64,000 bases of DNA from Zhengitettix transpicula (GCA_037074705.1 CM073591.1:163212032-163276031); one strand, 5' to 3'; positions 1 through 13,316 are shown, numbered from the stretch's first letter. A program made the numbers and translations. Notes: generated from the letters alone by a model not told the origin.

Positions 1-3000
1 ATATTTAAAACGTAAATTAATTATTAAGATTCTCTTAAATCAACTCAACAATAAATAATATTAGTTTTATATTAATTAAATTCTGTAGCAAATTACATTA
101 ATATAATCCTATCTCAAACTTAGTAAAAAGTTACAAGAAGTCTCTAAGTTATCACACGCAGTTCATGAATACCATAAAGAGGTTGTTTCGGAACAGAAAA
201 TTAATAATAAAATACTAGAAATATATGAGAAAACAATTCATTTGTAATTATCTTTCACGCAATATAAAAAAAATAAATTGCTTTTCAATTTGGTTTGGTT
301 TCATTATTGTTATTAAAAAACATTTTTCGTTAAAAAAATTGGTATACTGGATATACTGATGAAAAGTTACTTATGTCTATCTGTATCTCGGAATAAACAA
401 CTCTTGATTCCCAGAATGAATGTCATATTTTAGAGTCATAGTTTCTGGTGAACGAAAACGTAATCTGCTCACTATTCGTTTGAATTAAAACAATGCTTGG
501 CAATGATTATTAAATGTAGTTTGGGAAAATTATATAAACGTTTCGCTGCACTGTTTGAGACCAGTGAGACCAGAGGTTAAAGGTCATGGCATTGAGATAG
601 ACACGCTCCGCAGACAATATCTCCGCCAGTTCTCAATAAGTTCTTTCTACATGCACCGATTTTTCGTTATCACTAAGTTATTTGAATTCTTCAAGTTTAA
701 TAAACATTCAACTCACTCAATATCTCCACCAGTTCTCAATAAGTTCTATCTGCATTCTTTGATTTGTTGTTATCACTTAGTTCTTTAAATTCGTCAACTG
801 TAATTACATTAAACTCACTCAATACGTTTTGTGTTGATTACTGCTTAGACTTTAAATATATAATTTGCAAACATATTTATGTAACCTGATTGCTTTTAAA
901 GAAATCTGTAATCAAAGAGATTTTCAGTTAAAAATGTTCAACTAGGTCAAGGTGGAACTGGTCCAGTGTTCGTTCTTAGAATCGTTGCTTGTGAGAAGAA
1001 ACCATGTTTGAACTTCTAAAATTATTTACTTGTTTAATCAAATGGTGCATTCATTAGACGACTAAATGTCAAAACCGAAACGAAACCCAAAAGTTTGATT
1101 ATTTAACTATGTTTGTGAAAATCAATTTTTCCTTAACGTATACCTTGAAAAAAGAAGCCCAATTTATGGTATTATTCAAGGTATTTCTCAGTTCTGCAAA
1201 TATTAATTGGATTCTGAAGGAAATGTTAATCAAATTATACGAATTATAAGTTACACAATAAAACCAATTTTTATCTTCACAACTTGTAATTTAAAACTAC
1301 TTTAAATATCTGTAATTGTAAAGCAAAAACTTTACTTTAACAGTTTTGAAAGTTCTTATTCAAATTCTTTCAAATATTGATATTCCACACTTCTTTAGTA
1401 AAATATAATTATTAAGGATGTCCAATACGCTACTTTTTTATCCGAGCATAAATATCCTTCGTCGAAACCAAATAAGGCATATTCATGATCCAATATTTTA
1501 GGCCTCGGTTAAAACGTTTTGTTAAATATTTATATATGTGTACATACAGTAGATCTTTGAGTTGCTGTACACGACGGATTTTTTACTTGTCAATAATAAA
1601 CAACAAAATGTCGTGCCCAGTGAGGGTGGACTTTTCAGAGAGTTTTTTAGGCCACGATGTTTAGTCAGGGTCTCTAAGGTCTATTGTTAGTTGTGGAAAT
1701 TTTTTAAGATAGGAGCGACCTTTCAAAAACCGTACTTTTGGTTTTTATTAACTGTTACCATTGGTGGTTTGTGAGAATGCAGCTTCTATTTTACCACATG
1801 CATCCGCGACACATAAGACATCGCGATCAAAGCCCATATATATTGTAATAAGGTGAAATCGATTTAGTTATTGGTTTTGCGTGGTTTTGGTATTGTTGGA
1901 TTCTGCGTTTTAATTATTGTAATAGGAAGGGCGAGTTAATAATCGGAAGCGACAATCGGGGAATTTGGAGCGAAGATGCTTAAATGTCGATTATGAGGTA
2001 AGGCTCGAGAAACGCTATGCCCGCAGAAGTCATGATGTGCTGTGGAGATCCTTCCTAGTTCCTGCACGAGGTTACGATTATTACGCTATCCCTAGAGAGT
2101 TCCTGAACTTATGTGGAGATCTGACCTGCTTGCCGTACGCCGTATAGAGAACAGTAAAAGTAAGAGGGTGCGGATTAATTTATATGCAGCGTGAGATCAA
2201 GTCACGATGCTTTTATTACGACAGAGTTCAGCCTGCAATTTTTGGAGATATTTACAGCATCCCCACTTAACCCGCTTATGAAAAAGTGTTTTACTGTCTA
2301 CCAACTGAGCTAGAACCATTCAAATTTTGTTTAAATTAACATCTCAATTTAAATCAATTGCAATATTTGTATTTTTTGTAAAATATTACCTATAATTAAT
2401 TGTTTTTTAAAAGTTAATAATTTTAAATCACGTTAAATCAATTAATGTTAATTGATATTAATAATAGCAAATTTTACAATATATATGTCAACTTCCATAG
2501 TTTTTCACTTAATGTTAGAAATTACGTCAGATAACCCAGTTGCTGAATAATAAATATTTGATTACATGTTTTCCTTCGTCGGAAATTCACCACTATCTTG
2601 ACTATTCGCTGGTCTCGGACAAATCAATGGTTTGCATTTAATTACAGATAGAAAAACCATTTTACAGTTTTATAAAATAATTTTTTATGTAAAAATGTAT
2701 AGATTGTAAATTAATGATTATGCTTTTATAGACGACTTTGACAAAATTGCCGAAAACTCCCACAGTTCAAATCAAATAATTTTTTATAAGATTTCTTTTT
2801 AGAAATTTTGTGCCTTATTATAACCATTGGTGTAAAGTTATATACAAAATAAAGTAAAAATTAGTAAAAAAAAATTAAATCTCCAAGAAAAATATTCATT
2901 CCCACATTTACTGTTTCGTGAACCTCCGTATGGCGCACTCAGAACAGAAAACTGGATTTAAATTGAATAAAGTTTCTTGGACTTCTAGCAACTATTGCTG

Positions 3001-4468
3001 CATATAAATTAATTCTGAACCTAGAAAAACTAAATATATAATGTTCTGGAAAAAAATAAAATCAAACTTCAAACCATGAGAACTAACTAGAAAACTGTTC
3101 AAACAAGGTAAAATATTGGAATTATAATTTGAAACTAAATTATCACATAAAATCAGTATTCACTGCATAGATAATGAAAGCAGAATGATATTAAACATAA
3201 TGAAAATTTTCTTCAGAAGAAACATGATCAGACAAGTAAACCTTACTAATAGCATACCGAGAAATTATTCGGGGCATAATAGAATATTGTTGCATATTAG
3301 GCAAAATACTGAAGAAGTTCGACGTCCCGCATAATCAAGCATAAAGAATCGCACGGGCTACTTTCGTAGAATTATAATAGAAGCCTACGAACCATCGCTA
3401 ATCCAAAAACTATAAATCCTATCCCTTAAATATACCTATACTCCTTTTATCTAAACTGACATATACCATCGATTCCGAATCCTAAACAGCAGAACTAAAA
3501 AATCAAGAGCCTAAGCAACAAACTTTATTCACAAATCCCTGACATGGAGGCTCAAAGGAATTGTGAAATGTCACAAATGACATACCCGGAAATACGCCTT
3601 TCTGTGGCAGCAACGCACATGAGATAGAATGGAGTCAATTAAGAAGGGAAATACAAAAACGGTGATATTGAAGGAGGAGTAAATTGAAAGATGCGAAAAT
3701 CATTAAAGATATGACCCACTTCAACTACTTAAAAACGAACAACCTAAATCGTAGAGAGAAAATAGTCACCGCATGAATCAGAACACAGCAAACCGCATTA
3801 TCCAAAATGGCAAATAATTCAAACAGAGAAAAATATTTCATAGGTGAGAAAAACTTAAAAAGTCACATAATAAACAATATAAAATTCACAAATTAATAAA
3901 TTAAGACAGAGACATTAATTGTCGATAACAAGTACACAAGCAAGAAGGAAATAATATAACTGAATTAATATGTATGTAATATAAATGTTAAGTAAATGTA
4001 GTATTTTAAATTTTATGCATCTGTATAGCTTGTAAATGGCGTCTATTTTACGTAATAATAATAAAAATAGTTAAGCCAACGTAATGTAAATGTCAAGTCG
4101 CTAATGAATTAATCGTTAAGTGGACGTAAAATAAAATTATAATAAAATTCCGTTTTCGAATGCGTTGTATTTTAAAGATGTTAGGTGAAAAGATTAGTAG
4201 TTCGATTGCATATTCAAAGTTGACTTGTGACATAAATTCATCTACTACACTTTGGTGTTTAGTCTCAATTAATACATAATCAGAGAACTTTGCTGCGGAA
4301 CAAATGAACTATACACTAAGAAGTATATTTTATTTACTAATGATTGGAGAGATCAAATGTTACTTTTTTTGTATGTGCAAATTCATTGTCCGCTCGCCTT
4401 TTAAGGATTTGGCAGTCCTGAACATAGTTATAAGATCTTTTGACTGACTATGTGTTTTACTTTTTCAG
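1..4468. other. Noncoding region upstream of gene 1
   Basis: No gene is supported here. A tandem duplication lies at 616-820. A less AT-rich patch at about 1900-2160 has a donor-like GAG/GTAAGG near 1998, which could end a 5' noncoding exon of gene 1, but nothing confirms it. At 3250-3480, frames broken by stops give a few residues reminiscent of the C-terminal part of a non-LTR retrotransposon polyprotein; this is weak. The 4469 acceptor implies that a noncoding 5' exon exists somewhere in this stretch. Confidence 0.5.
616..820 (+). repeat. Tandem duplication, about 103-bp unit, two copies
   Basis: Copy 1 is 616-718 and copy 2 is 719-820. Both begin AATATCTCC, continue through AGTTCTCAATAAGTTCT and end with ACTCACTC. 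They differ at many positions, so the duplication is old. No coding capacity is evident. Confidence 0.75.
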
Positions 4469-4474
4469 ACGAAA

Positions 4475-7400
4475 ATGAACAGGATTCCTATGCTTGACAA
4501 ATCATGTTGTGGCTGCACGTTGAAGAATGGGTCAGTAATGATTGGAGCAGCTAATATAGTAAGTACACACTCTTCACTTCATTTATTCTAACAATTTAAG
4601 ATAAAAAAGCGAAAGAAAGAGTTTTTAAAATATTTTATAAAGGATAACTTTACATTTACCGACTTTGCAGGTGACTCAAAAATTGTATATTATATTCAAT
4701 TAAAGTATTATGTATTATATATGGCATGATGTTTAGAAACAATATATAATTGTGCTTTACATCTTTCTGCTAACAAACGTTATCATTATTTCAATATGTT
4801 TAGATGTTTAACATCACAAATCAGAATTAGATTAATAGTCAACTTGTGTTGAAATTATTATTATATCTTAACTTCTTCGTTTCAAGCGTCCTTATAATTA
4901 GTACGAAGTTTTCGCAATATATCATGTCTTTTTAATTACATCATTTTTCAAGTTATTATATTTAAACTGTATGATCGGAGAATTAGACGACGTTGACGCG
5001 ACATCACTTCTGGGAAATCAGTCGTTCCGAGAATAGTATATTGCTTGTATTTCATTTATTTTTGTGTAACGCCCCTCCACGCCCACCCCGAAGGGTGCTC
5101 CACTCCTATGCCGAATGGGATTGGAATTATAGACAATCAACACCCGGTGAAACATAATCTATCTCATTGACTCCGAAAAATATTTAATCGGCGCAAATAT
5201 AGGCCGTTAAAAATGTTTAAAAAATACCAACCTCGTCCACGCATGCCCCATAGGGTGTGCAGCTTTGTACTGTCAAGAATACTTACGATATCGTGTATAA
5301 AAAATACTCCGGTACCTTTATGGTATACAGCCATAACCTTTATGAATATAACCATAGATACTCCAAATAACTTAAAGGAGTCAAAATACTCTGCGATGGA
5401 TTTTACTATCTGACGTTGGTAGCATTGTATAAAATAACTGCAAAAAATTAAATACGCAAACCCTCTTCATAAATATAAATTTTTCTGTAATGTAGTTACT
5501 TCTCAACAGTTCTCACTTAAAATAGTCTTTGCACATATACAATTCGTCAGTATTAGCACATCTATTAAATTGTAATGATTAAGAAATATTAGATATTGTT
5601 TTTACCATCATTCTATGTCTCCTTCAGTGGGTATTGCAAGATGTAATTGGGCAAAAACTTGGTCCATGATCCCGTTAAATATGTATACATACATTTATGA
5701 CAGCCATTTACATCAAGTTATTTAAAAAAAATAGTTCCACGGATTGTATTACCTTTCATATTGTCTTCATTATCATTCGATGGGGCTATGCTGGATATGA
5801 TTTCACTTTTTATTAAATCAAGAACAAAGGAACTATTTCCTTTGTTGTGCAGTAGTAACGTCTCTCTCGCACGCGTATACTGTGACGTCATGGTCTCTTG
5901 GCGCGCAGTAATTTAACAGAACTTGATCATATGTTTTAATTATAATTCTTTTTAGGTGTTTCCCACCCCCGCAGTACCGTTTCTCGTGTTTCGACGAATT
6001 TATGTACGAATTGTCGTGTACTCCATATTTAATCCCCGACTGGCGCATGTATATATGATTATTAGCAAAAACCGTAATCAATTCTATTGTGACGATGCTC
6101 TACAAAGCCGCTTCAAGCCAGCATATTACTTGATGCGATCTGCAATTATAGAAGGGACATTGTAAATCATTATCCTTAAGTATTTTCTGTATTGATGATC
6201 GCATTGTAAAGAATTACCGTCCAACAGATATAATTATAATTCAGTTTCAAATTACTTTACTGTAAGAAATTGTTGCGTACTTATTTGAGTGAGTTGTATG
6301 GAATAGATTTTTACTTAAAAAAACATTTAATTTATTTGATTCCTAAATTTTAAACTCAGGGTTCTTAAAATTTATATCATTAGGGCGCTCAGAGTAGTAT
6401 TTATAAGACTCAACTTAAAACATTATTTAGTTCAAATCAATAGGTTATGACATCAGTAACATTCATAAACCCGCATTCGACCCAATCTCTGTTGTTTTTG
6501 CGTTATTTTTATGTAATTCCCCTCCACCCCCACCCCTCCTATGCCGAAAGAGGTTAAAATTATACACAAATAACATTGGAAAAAAAATTGTTAATCTCAT
6601 TGACCCCGAAAAGTATTTATTCTTCAGCCCCCATCGCCTCTGTGGTAGTCGTGTCTTATGCCAACAGTTTTTGTTTCCGGATCGCAAGGAACATTTCATT
6701 TAGGAACTTATATCAGTTTTTGGATATTTTACTATTGCCATTATCATATCTGCCCTTCGGAATCCTGGAAAGACTCTTCTCCTCACATTATTTTAAAGTC
6801 CATTCTTAAACATTATTACAACAAATATTATTAATTTCGTCCAGCAATATTAAATCAATATGGAAACAAAAGTTTTTACGTGTTAATAATATCTATAATT
6901 GTTGTTGGGTTTCATGAAGGTTCTTTATTAAAATTTAAACAATTATTATTTCAAAATACATAACCAAATTAATTTTAAATGTTACAACACATTTAAAATG
7001 TAAAAAAGTTAGTTACTTAGAAAACATAAAACAATCTTAATTTAATATTACTTAATACTCTTAAAACTCAATGTCCTGTGGTAGGTTTTAGAATCGAGAA
7101 CTCTATTTAAATTTACAATAACCACTCCTTGAATAAATCAAACTATTCCAAATAAATTATTATGTCAAGACTATTTATAAACGATTGTAGAAGACAACGT
7201 TGGATAAGATATTTTGCACTTACGAATCTGCATTCTGAGGTCTGTCGTAATGGAAGGCTGTGTCAATCGTGCTGAATCTTCGTAGTACGTTGATTGTTTG
7301 GTGGTACGGCGTTCATATGTCAACCTGAACATGTATACACTACTTTAAAAAAATATTTTTAATTACTGACTGGTTCAAATTTATTTTTATTTAGTTGTCT

Positions 7401-7787
7401 ATGCCACCTGATGCGGCCGTCTCTGTGAATCATTGCACGGCATGGCTCTGTTTTTACGTGCTGTTTGCTCGGTAGCACCAAATAGAGGAAGTTTACGGGT
7501 GAGCTTACGGGTGGTGAAACGGAATATTGCGCAAGGACATTTCTAATCATAGACAGAAATCGTATGTAATAGCCGTGGGTAGTACAAACATGGCCAGTTG
7601 GCTGCATTAGCGGGAATGATAGCGCCGCAAGACGGGCGCTTTAAAGTTTTTAATCCCTCAGCAGTAATTCACTCTGTTAAAACATACTTAGTTTGAAGGT
7701 TCTTAAAATTAAGAAAAATTAATCTTTCTAAATTAATTTATGTGTTGCAGCACATGACCACATATGCACGAGCCGCCACTGGCAATG

Positions 7788-7823
<36 letters not shown>

Positions 7824-10800
7824 TTATATGCTGTTGCACATGAGCACATATGCACTAGAAGCCACTAACAATGCTATATTTGTAACTTAGCAGTGATATA
7901 TGTATTTTTTTCCTTTTACTTCCTTCAGCTACTTACTATGCAAATAGGTCAAACAATAGTGGCAAAAAAACATTTTTAAACTATGAACCCTTTATAACAT
8001 AATCCTTTTATTATCTGACAGTACGTTTACTTGTGAGCCCGAACTTATTTCATGAGGAGCTACTAGAAACTTAAGAATGTCTGAGGCATTATAAGACTGG
8101 AGTTATCGGAGTGCAAGTACAGTACAGAGTTGTCGCCCAGTTGAAAGGAAAGACAAGGGACAAACATTATCTATACAGACCTCCGTGAGTTTTAAGTAAG
8201 AATAAGACTGACTTGACAAGTTTGTTGACAAGTCGTACCTTATATCGACAAAAGAAGGATGCGGCGTGATCCTATAATAATATAAATAGTGTGAAACCAG
8301 CCAGCGGTGAGAAAAGATAATAATTAGGAAAAGTAAAAGAACACACCAATGCCCTGAGACATAACTTTTAAATTACAAATAGCTAAGTCTTTTTGAAAAT
8401 GTTTAAGAAAGCATTTCATTTGTATCTACTTTTTATATTTTATTAATATTTAATTATGTATATAAATTATTCTTTTTGTAATGAAATTAACATATTATTA
8501 ATTTATTTGAAAATAAAATTACTAATAAAAATAATTCTCGGTTAGTCAATTATGAATATGAATTTCACAGAAACGCTGTATTTTAATATACATTTGACCC
8601 TGGTGGTAAACCGAGAATATAACATTAAATAATTACTCTGGGGAAGCCTACATTATTCAATAAAATATCTGTAATTGCATATGTAAATCCAACCCCTTAT
8701 GAAGTATTACAAGTAACAGCCCTGAATTGTTCGTTCGGCATTAATAAATTCATTTTCCCCACAGCAATTAATTATTACAATTAAATGATGCTGCAACGTG
8801 GGGCATCTTACAAATTTATTCCTCTACCACAATTAAATTTGACGTGACTTTTCAAATGTTTGAATGGTGTCTGTATTGTTCTTAATTCGTCTCATTCATA
8901 AATGCAAAACCAAATTACCTTCCTAATGCACCTGCTTCTCTCCTTCCTCACTTATTGAACAATAATCATTAATAACGCCAGTTTCATTTAACTTAACAAG
9001 AAGTTTTTTAAAGATGCAGAATAATGAGATATGATTCATAATTTTTGCAACATTACCAAATTAACATTACATTGTAAATGAAATAATTTCGGTCGATTTG
9101 ATTTTCAGATGTACGGGATTTTTATTTTGTTAGATGAATTATTTGGTGAGTACTCAGCAGACAACGGATAATATATTATTTTACAGTTCAAATCATCATT
9201 AAATTTTATTAAATAATCCTTTTCTTTACTTTTCAGTTTTCCGTTACGTAGAATACAAATTTTTTTGGCTTTTCGGTGAGTAAAAGTTTAATATTATTAT
9301 ATGGTTAGTTTTTATATGTATAATTTTGACTAAATGTCCTTTTTGTTTTTTTATTTTCAGACTGGCATATATTGCCTTTCGTCCAGATGGTTTTAGCGCT
9401 ACTTGTTATAACCATTAATGTTATATTGTTATTTGGAGTTAGTAAAGTGAGTTTAATTCAAATAAAATTCTTAAACTACTTAACTTAATAGTATTTTCCA
9501 AAAAATAATATATATCATATTAGGAAATGAACATTTTATGAGTATGAAATCAAACTACTCATGTACGATACTTTCTGAAAGATTGTTGTTTCTGATTTGA
9601 GAATTTTGGCTGATGTAATATTTCATCTTTTAGATTATCAAATAATCACATTAATAATTTGTTTTACAAATTTCTTGTATTTTTCAGTCAGTAGTGGGTG
9701 TTTTTATTTACTTAATGTAAATTTATCAAAAATTCATTTTCAGGAGAAACATGGTTTGGTTTTCTCCTGGTTGATCACTACTACAAGTATCATGGCTGTG
9801 AATAGCGTAGTGATTCCTGTAACTATTTATTTTGGATTTGCTTATAATTTGCCGCCTTGGGACATAGCCATACTCTTCTGCGGATTCATAGAGATAGGTA
9901 AGTGATCCCGTTTGAAACGTACGATTTAATCTCGTTCTTTTATTACATTTAAATGCTCTTTTCCAAACTCATGATTTTAATATTGGCATGTCAAAACCAT
10001 TTTTAACTACCAAAGAAAATAATCACTTTTTCTCGTATTGAGTTTGCTTATGTTTATTACGAGGCCCGATTAACACAAAAAAATATAAAAAGCTATTTAG
10101 AAAAATGATCATTTTGAACTATGACGTTACACCTACTGTAAACACTGGATTATGTAGAAAATACAACAATATCACGTTATATTATTCTATTTACGTTCCT
10201 ATAAATGTTCATTAAAACTAGTACATGTCAAAACTAAAATGGTTATATTGACAATATTGCTTTAATTCTTGGATCTCCGGTGTAGCAGCCCTGCTTATTA
10301 ATGTTTTATAAATCGTTCTGCAAGATACACGAATCAAGAGCGGGGTAATGTGAAACGCAGGTTTAAGAGGATAAGCTGCAAAAGATCTGTGACCTCTTAC
10401 AAAACCATTTCAAATTTACTTCTTTATGTATATGAACGAGTGATCTCAAGTACCCGTTTAACATAACAAAACAGAGGTGGCATTTGAAGAAAAAATACTT
10501 CTAGACTCAAATGACGAAGATTGGGTTTTTAATATTCATGTTCGGTTCTCCCCATTGTCATGATTAAAATTTCTGATACTCTCATTACTTTCTTTGAAAA
10601 AATATTTGAATCAAACAATTCATATTGTACGAATTTATATAATAGTCATTATCTTAAATTATTTTCAAATATTTCTCGTGAAAATAGAGTACCTTTGCTT
10701 GCTTGCTTGCTTGCTTGCTCCCTTATAAACTTGATTTTTCATGTCTGCGATTAGTATATTACGTTAGGAAACGGCTATCAATAAATTCACTAAATCCGTA

Positions 10801-11377
10801 ACTTATCTTATGAAAGCATTAATAATAATAATATCAATGGCATTTACTCACCTCCCAAATTCCGTGTTATACACGTAAATTCTGTATTAATTTACTACGT
10901 TGCAAAAACCTAAACTGTGTTCGTCTTCTTAAAAATGTTTATACAAAAACATGCAGTCACATATTTTTCTTGTATTATATTTATTTTTCTTAACTCCATC
11001 AAAAAGCAGTGGATTATTTAAGGGAGCATGAAAATAGTTTTTTCTTTATTTCTATTTTGCCTATTACAAAAGGTCAGAAATTTTTATGCCATTTAAACAA
11101 CTACATTTAATGATATTTGGTTTTAGAATAGTATTTATTGACCAATAAATAGCAGTGATATAATGGTTTTTAAATATATTAATTATTTTGCATACTAACC
11201 ATTTCTTGATCATGAAAGCGAAAGCATGTTTTTAATTATTATTTCCCGTTAAGATGAGTCCGTCAATAAAATCATGTTTATTAATTAATTTTTACAGCAT
11301 TGCAGGTATATTATCTACTGGTTGTCTACAGCTACTACAGGATAATTGACGAACGAGGACCTTCAAATATAATTTAG
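4475..11377 (+). CDS. DUF4728-family four-pass membrane protein, six coding exons
   Basis: Coding exons are 4475-4558, 9109-9145, 9237-9275, 9361-9446, 9744-9897 and 11298-11377 (480 nt, 159 codons plus TAG). Every inner border is AG/GT and every phase matches. The start ATG lies six bases after an acceptor at 4467-4468, so a noncoding first exon lies upstream. The N-terminus has a Cys cluster (KSCCGC, residues 9-14) followed by LKNGS. Four hydrophobic segments follow: about 20-40, 58-80, 86-115 and 122-148. The tail reads VVYSYYRIIDERG. A short N-terminal Cys cluster, four helices and a terminal VVYSYY motif are what I know of the arthropod DUF4728 family, whose function is uncharacterised; usual length is about 150-200 residues. 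The acidic and aromatic residues in the last helix (GFIEIALQVYY) also fit. Intron 1 (4.5 kb) carries transposons. A missed short exon in intron 1 is possible. The family call rests on recall, not on a search. Confidence 0.8.
5045..6060 (-). mobile_element. Helitron-like non-autonomous element in intron 1 of gene 1
   Basis: Read on the minus strand, this matches the element at 39582-41896 in several blocks. 5958 backwards matches 39715-39830, including a GACGATGACGTCATAAG-like block. 5690-5590 matches 40603-40700, including ATTTAACGGGATCA. 5440-5400 matches 40765-40790. 5230-5045 matches the G-rich module at 41060-41240. A short stretch at 5311-5400 resembles the 29-bp minisatellite unit seen at 12.2 kb. 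No transposase is present. The ends are decayed and their limits approximate. Confidence 0.6.
6430..6640 (-). mobile_element. Helitron-like module fragment
   Basis: This is one copy of the module that recurs at 12.7-13.0, 18.05-18.5, 41.4-41.9 and 61.4-61.9 kb. Read on the minus strand, it has an AATTTTAACCTCTTTCGGCA-like start, a G-rich block, a TTACATAAAAATAACGCAAAAAC block and an ATTGGGTCGAAT-like block. Only one module survives. Confidence 0.55.
6641..9108. other. Remainder of gene 1 intron 1
   Basis: AT-rich intron sequence with no gene. Apart from the duplicated block around a TA microsatellite at 7734-7880, I see nothing specific. Confidence 0.5.
7734..7880 (+). repeat. Duplicated 60-bp block on both sides of a (TA)n tract
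   Basis: The left block (7734-7788) and right block (7820-7880) share TTAATTTAT, CACATATGCAC, GCCACT and CAATG in the same order. The (TA)n tract at 7789-7819 lies between them. This looks like a tandem duplication of a unit that ends in the microsatellite. Confidence 0.65.
9898..11297. other. Gene 1 intron 5
   Basis: A 1.4-kb intron bounded by GTAAGT and a TTTTTACAG acceptor. It holds a short (CTTG)n microsatellite at about 10696-10718. No transposon is recognised. Confidence 0.55.
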
Positions 11378-12019
11378 CAAGAGAACAAAAAAAAAGTGAA
11401 ATTTGGAACGAATGGAATACTTTTTTTTCTGTTTTATTCATCACAAAAAATAAATTTTCAATCACAAATGTATGAGCCTGTATTTGTAAATATGTTTATA
11501 ACAAAAATACAATTCTGTATATATGTTTATAATAATATCCGTCATTCCTTTAAAAATCATTTCATATAATAGTCCTACACTGGAAACGACTATAACACTT
11601 AATGAAGAGAACTTTACCAAATCTGGAATTCTGTACGCATATGCTCTAACCATGTGTATAACCTGTCGATCTAAGCTCGTACTAGTCTTCTCGTATCTCC
11701 TGTATCTCAGGCTAACCAACAATTTACTATTCAAATTCTGCCATAGCGCAGCTTGGACCACATTAAGAAAGAAAATATATGTAAATTGATCAATATCGGT
11801 TCTGTCTGGTTTTTTACTATTTTACTTAATTAATTCAATTTGATAAACTTTAGTGCTGAGCTTAAGAGTAAGAATTCCTGTTCACAAAAAAGTTAATTTA
11901 TAAATGATTTTGGTAACTTTATATACCAAATAAGTATAATCCCAGTTACGAATAATGTAGCTGACTCACAAAAAATTATATTACCCAGGAATAGAATTTA
12001 ATTCGTTTCATTTACATTA
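11378..12019. other. 3' UTR of gene 1 and intergenic sequence
   Basis: Apart from the AATAAA near the start, I see nothing specific. The overlapping open frames on both strands look like chance. Confidence 0.45.
11449..11454 (+). terminator. Poly(A) signal AATAAA of gene 1
   Basis: A canonical AATAAA lies 72 bases after the TAG of gene 1, a plausible 3' UTR length. No cleavage site was verified. Confidence 0.5.
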
Positions 12020-13085
12020 CAGCCCTAGCTAGCTATGCCGACGGTATGTTAATTTCATCATAACAAGTATGATGGCTTAATGCAACCTTAGTCGAGTTAA
12101 GAAATCGACTGGTACCTTTAACAAGCACAGCAACTTAAAAAGAATTCTAAAAACCGGTACCGAAATTTAATACTCCGGTATCAAAGAGGCGAATATACTC
12201 CGAGTAGCTCGTGAGAGTCTAAAATACTCCCAGTATCCGTATAGAATCAAGAATACTCTCGATACGTTAAGAGAGGCCAAAATACTCCCAGTAACGTAAG
12301 AGAGTCAAACTTCACGGTCCTCAAGAATGTCAATAATACTCTAGTACCCTAAGCGAGTCATATATACGCCCGGTGCATTGAGATGGCTAAAACAGATCCC
12401 GTACCCTAGTAAAATCGATATTTGTGGTACCTTAATAGTCAAAAATACTTCCCGTATCCTAAGAGACTCAAAATTACTTCCGGTACCTTAACGGAGTAAA
12501 AAATACTCTCCATAATCTAATAGAACCAAAATTACATCCGGTACCTCAAAACAGTAAAAAATAAACTAATTGAATCAAAATTATTCCCGGTACCCTAAAA
12601 GAATGAAAAACACTCCTTATCGATGCTAAAGGTGGTTTACCCATCCGTTGTTTTTTTACTGAATTGTATTAAGTAACCTGTATAAAGTTTGGTACAAATT
12701 TCTCCGCGTGTTTAAGATTGTTCGCAGAACTTTGTATTACCCCCTTCCACTCCCACTCCTAAAGGAGTAATCAGCATGATGAATGTCAGAATTAAACTTA
12801 GCGACATCCATAGTCCTGTGTTCGACACCAATCTCTCTAGTTTTCGGGTTATTTTTATGCAACGTCCCTCCACCCCCACCACTAATGGTGCTCCCCTCCC
12901 ATGACAAAAGGGGTTGAAATCATACACAAACAACATCGGAAGAAATACTATCCTCTCATTTATCCCGAAAAATAATCATTCGACTCAAATATCGACCGTT
13001 TTTGCAAGTTTTACAATTTCTACACCCGGATCCCCCTGCACATACCTTTCCAGTGTTTGTTTCTGAGTGGAAAGTTACATGTTAA
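12020..13085 (-). mobile_element. Helitron-like element, 3' part, with internal minisatellite
   Basis: On the minus strand the left edge resembles a Helitron 3' end (CGTCGGCATAGCTAGCT, compare GCCGGGCACCAGCTAGT at 41.9 kb). Inward come a 29-bp minisatellite (12160-12618) and then the G-rich module (12720-13010). At 13085-13020 is sequence resembling 41005-41110 (AAACAAACACTG, then GGTGTAG...). It is truncated at about 13085. No coding sequence is present. Confidence 0.55.
12160..12618 (+). repeat. 29-bp minisatellite, about 15 diverged copies
   Basis: The consensus is near GAGTCAAAATACTCCCGG followed by TACCTTAAGA. Successive units are mostly 29 bases (some 24-28) and differ by about 20-35 percent. 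Relatives occur at 62080-62220 and, more weakly, at 5311-5400, each time next to the Helitron-like module. Confidence 0.8.
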
Positions 13086-13192
13086 TAAAGTTAGGTCAAA
13101 AAGAGTGAACATGGAGGGGAGTATTGTCGCCAAGGAAGCTCTCGAGACACTATTATCGTTATTAAAAATATGTATTATATTTTTCCAAACAG

Positions 13193-13316
13193 GATATACA
13201 GACAGCGGCAATGTATTTTTACGACACGCTGTTAACTTTCATGGGTGACATTTTTGACGTACATCATATCCTGAACAGAACTCAATACATTGCCTTGCGT
13301 CAATGTTTTAGAATAG
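13193..13316 (+). other. Candidate orphan exon, unassigned
   Basis: A 124-nt stretch bounded by TTTTTCCAAACAG and GTAGGT is open in phase 0 for 41 codons. It begins DIQTAAMYFYDTLLTF and ends LRQCFRI. No partner exon was found and I recognise no family. Chance could give this length of open frame in perhaps one case in ten, so it is only a candidate. Confidence 0.2.

Noticed and set aside
2285..2325. tRNA-like TAGCTCAGTTGGTAGA on the minus strand
   Set aside because: A box A-like match only; no box B or cloverleaf found nearby.
3250..3800. Possible non-LTR retrotransposon C-terminal remnant
   Set aside because: Short suggestive residues scattered over frames with many stops; too weak to call.
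9597..9905. 102-codon open frame
   Set aside because: Only 9744-9897 is a real exon of gene 1; the upstream part with its ATG is intron and the end reads past the donor.
12160..12618. 29-bp repeats considered as a CRISPR array
   Set aside because: Head-to-tail units without spacers, diverged, in animal DNA; a minisatellite.
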